This document shows positions 32,247 to 34,442 of a DNA stretch of 34,442 nt, in pieces. The notes under the pieces are model-generated. The model worked only from the letters and a program-made list of their open reading frames with translations, was not told the origin of the DNA and did not search any database. Source of the DNA: Robinsoniella sp. (GTDB taxonomy: Bacteria > Bacillota > Clostridia > Lachnospirales > Lachnospiraceae); contig JALEVQ010000117.1 of the NCBI GenBank assembly GCA_022788205.1, positions 1 to 34,442 of the forward strand. Direction: 5' to 3'. Position numbers and translations under genes: made by a program. Within the stretch, counting starts at the first letter, position 1, and each line of letters starts with the position of its first letter.

Positions 32247-33011
32247 TTATGACTGTTTCTCAATCACATCGCTCATATGATAATATCCTGCCGGCTTTCC
32301 AGCCAGATATTTTGCTGCCTGGACAGCTCCCTTCGCGAAGATTGCCTTGGAATATGCCGTGTGCTTAAATTCGATGACCTCGTCAAGTCCTGCAAAAATC
32401 ACTTCATGCTCACCCACAATGCTTCCACCGCGCACAGCAGAGATGCCGATCTCTTTCTCATCGCGTCTCTTTCTCTCCTGGCTCCGGTCAAATACATAGT
32501 GATATTCGTTTCCGAGTGTTTCATTCAGACTGTCTGCCATCGCCAGCGCCGTTCCGCTCGGTGCATCCACCTTCAGATGGTGGTGTTTCTCTACGATCTC
32601 CATGTCAAATCCTGCCGGCGCCAACACTTTTGCCGCCTCCGCCAGCAGTCTCAGAAGCGTGTTCACGCCAAGGGACATATTCGCTGATTTTAAGACAGCT
32701 GTCTTCTTGCTCACTTCCTCAATCCGGGCGATCTGATCCTCGCTCAGCCCCGTCGTGCACAGTACAGCCGGGATCTGCTTTTCTTCACAGTAATCGAGAA
32801 GAGCATCTGTCGCCTTCGGGGACGCAAAGTCGATGATGACATCCGCCTCCACATCACACTCTTTTAAGCTTTGAAATACCGGATATCCGTTGTCCTTGTT
32901 ATTCACCAGATCAATTCCTGCAACGATCTGCGCATCCTGGTCATCTTTTACAATTCCTGTGATGACCTGACCCATATGACCATTGCATCCGTGCATAATA
33001 ATCCTTACCAT
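32247..33011 (-). CDS. dapB: 4-hydroxy-tetrahydrodipicolinate reductase
   Basis: The 254-residue enzyme reduces the product of DapA with NAD(P)H in the lysine and diaminopimelate pathway. It has the nucleotide-binding GCNGHMG (8-14), the catalytic motif EKHHHLKVDAPSGTA (His143-145, Lys147) and the conserved ending HTAYSKAIFAKGAVQAAKYL. The ATG at 33011 is one base after the dapA stop, and GAGGT within the last dapA codons serves as its ribosome site, so translation is coupled. A longer frame beginning at a TTG (33032) is inside dapA and less likely. Confidence 0.96.
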   Translation of the reverse strand: MVRIIMHGCNGHMGQVITGIVKDDQDAQIVAGIDLVNNKDNGYPVFQSLKECDVEADVIIDFASPKATDALLDYCEEKQIPAVLCTTGLSEDQIARIEEVSKKTAVLKSANMSLGVNTLLRLLAEAAKVLAPAGFDMEIVEKHHHLKVDAPSGTALAMADSLNETLGNEYHYVFDRSQERKRRDEKEIGISAVRGGSIVGEHEVIFAGLDEVIEFKHTAYSKAIFAKGAVQAAKYLAGKPAGYYHMSDVIEKQS

Positions 33012-33012
33012 C

Positions 33013-33903
33013 TTACTGTACCTCAATTCCAAAATTGATCATTTCTTTTTTGAGCAGTTCCACATGTGCCTCCTCCATCTCGCACAGTGGAAGACGAAGC
33101 GGTCCTACTTCTTTTCCCATCAGATTCAATGCTGTTTTTACCGGGATCGGGTTTACTTCACAGAACAGAGCATCAATCAGAGGCAGCGCCTTGAGCTGCA
33201 GCTCGCAGCTTTCCTTTGTCTTGCCCTGCATATATAAATCTACAATGTCGTGTGTCTGTTTCGGTGCAATATTGGAGAGAACGGAAATCACACCCACGCC
33301 TCCCAGAGACAGAATCGGCACAACCTGGTCGTCATTTCCCGAATACAGTTCAATACATCCGTCAGCAAGCTGCATCAGTTTCGCAACCTGAGAAATGTTT
33401 CCGCTTGCCTCCTTGATTCCCACAATATTTTTCACATTCTTTGCCAGTGTCACAGCAGTCTGTGGAAGAATATTGCATCCTGTTCTGCTCGGGACATTGT
33501 ACATAATGATCGGAAGTGTCACAGCATTTGCAACCGCGGTATAATGAGCAATCAGTCCTTTCTGTGTCGCCTTATTGTAATATGGAGTCACAAGCAAAAG
33601 CGCATCTGCTCCTAACTTTTCTGCCTCCTGTGACAGATAGATCGCTGTGTCGGTATAGTTTGAACCTGTTCCCGCAATGACCGGAACTCTCTTTGCTACT
33701 TTTTCTACTGTGTAAGCGATCACATCGAGGTGTTCTTCATGTGACATACATGCGGATTCTCCTGTTGTTCCACATGCAATAATGGCATCTGTTCCACCTG
33801 CGATCTGCTCTTCAATCAATTCTCCTAATTTTTCGTAATGAATCTCGCCGTTTTCCTTCATCGGTGTGACGATTGCCACCCCGGCTCCTGTAAAAATTGC
33901 CAT
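33013..33903 (-). CDS. dapA: 4-hydroxy-tetrahydrodipicolinate synthase
   Basis: The 296-residue enzyme condenses pyruvate with aspartate semialdehyde, the first committed step towards lysine and diaminopimelate. Visible are the GTTGES motif (45-50), Tyr135 in YNVPSRTG and the Schiff-base Lys164 in GIKEASGN. Length is normal for the family. AGGAGG precedes the ATG at 33903; a short upstream extension begins at TTG. It is first in dapA-dapB and is preceded by a lysine riboswitch and terminator, so lysine should shut the operon off. Confidence 0.97.
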   Translation of the reverse strand: MAIFTGAGVAIVTPMKENGEIHYEKLGELIEEQIAGGTDAIIACGTTGESACMSHEEHLDVIAYTVEKVAKRVPVIAGTGSNYTDTAIYLSQEAEKLGADALLLVTPYYNKATQKGLIAHYTAVANAVTLPIIMYNVPSRTGCNILPQTAVTLAKNVKNIVGIKEASGNISQVAKLMQLADGCIELYSGNDDQVVPILSLGGVGVISVLSNIAPKQTHDIVDLYMQGKTKESCELQLKALPLIDALFCEVNPIPVKTALNLMGKEVGPLRLPLCEMEEAHVELLKKEMINFGIEVQ

Positions 33904-33963
33904 AATCTTTCCTCCTGATTGTTTCAATCCACTGATTTCTAAGCTCTGATGTCATGCCTACAG

Positions 33964-33996
33964 AAAAAAACAGGGTCAGACGGATTGTCTGCCCCT
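33964..33996 (-). terminator. Riboswitch expression-platform terminator
   Basis: AGGGGCAGAC pairs with GTCTGACCCT (one mismatch), with a 5-nt loop followed by TG and a run of seven T on the minus strand. It lies between the L-box aptamer and the dapA ribosome site. Confidence 0.8.
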
Positions 33997-34033
33997 AAAG
34001 AATACACTTGTGATCTCTGTATCATTGATTCTC

Positions 34034-34202
34034 CAGATAGCTCTCCATCATAACTTTGATGACAGTCACACGATTCTTCATACGTGTGCCCAGGCTGCAG
34101 GATGCAGATTCCTCTCGCCTTCGGCGCGTTCCCCTTTTAGCATTCTTCTTCTATCTCTGCCATATCTGATTACCTACTCATGAAACACGCAACCTCTATC
34201 CA
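34034..34202 (-). ncRNA. Lysine riboswitch (L-box) aptamer
   Basis: On the minus strand the leader carries the conserved L-box blocks in order: GATAGAGGTTGCG, then ATGAGTAGGTAATC, AAAGGGGAACGCGCCGAAG, CAGCCTGGGC, ACTGTCATC and the closing GGAGAGCTATCTGGAG. GATAG (34196-34200) and CTATC (34036-34040) close the outer helix. The position upstream of dapA and the following terminator match transcription-attenuating lysine riboswitches of Firmicutes. Confidence 0.95.
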
Positions 34203-34253
34203 TTTCCAAATTCAAAATATTATCGTAAGCCAAACTGCTCCTACGCTAGAATT

Positions 34254-34282
34254 ACTATAGCATCATTGAAAACCCTTGTCAA
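34254..34282 (-). promoter_or_regulatory. Promoter of the dapA-dapB operon
   Basis: TTGACA (34277-34282) and TATAGT (34254-34259) are 17 bp apart on the minus strand, about 50 nt before the riboswitch outer helix. Between 34283 and 34343 I see only a weak GAGAG/CTCTC pairing after the neighbouring gene. Confidence 0.85.
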
Positions 34283-34343
34283 CTTTTGTTTTCTGACTAC
34301 TCAGAATAAACGCATGAACGGAGAGAGGGACCTTTGTCTCTCA

Positions 34344-34442
34344 TTATTTGGCAAGTTCATCAATTGCATCTAACATCTCGTTATCGTATAATACTTTCAG
34401 AACAGCAAGGATTACTGGTATCTCCTTTTCCAGTCTTCTTCC
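34344..34442 (-). CDS. C-terminal end of an unrecognised protein (cut by window edge)
   Basis: The last 32 codons of a minus-strand gene are visible, reading LEKEIPVILAVLKVLYDNEM and ending DELAK before TAA. The segment is amphipathic and probably helical. There is too little to name a family. It is transcribed towards dapA but is separated from it by a strong promoter and riboswitch leader. Confidence 0.55.
   Translation of the reverse strand, partial: GRRLEKEIPVILAVLKVLYDNEMLDAIDELAK

Noticed and set aside
34310-34343. GAGAG/CTCTC pairing as terminator of the right-edge gene
   Set aside because: Only five base pairs and no T-run; not enough to call.
1-34442. CRISPR arrays, insertion sequences, tRNA genes or prophage
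   Set aside because: No spaced identical repeats beyond the short promoter arrays, no transposase or integrase motifs, and no cloverleaf or CCA-ending gene noticed on either strand.

Overview
The window reads as low-to-mid-GC Firmicutes chromosome, most likely a gut Lachnospiraceae (Ruminococcus/Mediterraneibacter/Blautia-like). The clues are AGGAGG-type ribosome sites, sigma-A promoters, YesM/AraC two-component regulation, a DUF4317 gene, a DUF134-NifX fusion and an L-box upstream of dapA. I see no tRNA, rRNA, CRISPR array, transposase or phage gene. Genus and species are inferred and not proven.

Left block (1-6600): a mannitol-type PTS locus. One minus-strand unit carries EIICB (mtlA type) and its PRD activator (mtlR type). 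A second carries EIIA, a 1-phosphofructokinase-family kinase and a zinc MDR dehydrogenase cut by the window edge. The two promoters share one layout: TTGAAA-N18-TATAAT with a TTTGGCA-N11-TGCCA palindrome exactly 16 bp upstream of the -35 box. A gene for a protein with a sigma region 4 but no recognisable region 2 sits between the units on the other strand.

6600-9860: a DUF4317 gene, a decayed stretch where a truncated AraC gene runs into the tail of an alpha/beta hydrolase-like gene, then a small unknown ORF and a tandem-ACT protein.

9860-18800: a carbohydrate-sensing locus. A solute-binding lipoprotein is translationally coupled to a secreted GH3 glucosidase with reversed domain order. They are divergent from a YesM-type kinase and an AraC-type response regulator, and no ABC permease is nearby. 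A DUF1349 protein and a SnoaL-like protein follow.

18800-26600: a DUF134-NifX fusion with a consensus promoter overlapped by an inverted repeat, an aldose epimerase plus FGGY kinase pair, a Dabb-family protein, a second deletion scar (ECF sigma start joined to a DUF4179 fragment), and a GH2 beta-galactosidase.

26600-34442: a Gld-type ABC operon (ATPase, permease, GldG-like protein, DUF4340 protein) behind a control region with two 13-bp near-palindromes and a phased GTGTTCA array. Then come dapA-dapB under a lysine riboswitch with a terminator, and an EamA transporter just beyond the dapB terminator. The right edge holds the 3' end of an unrecognised gene.
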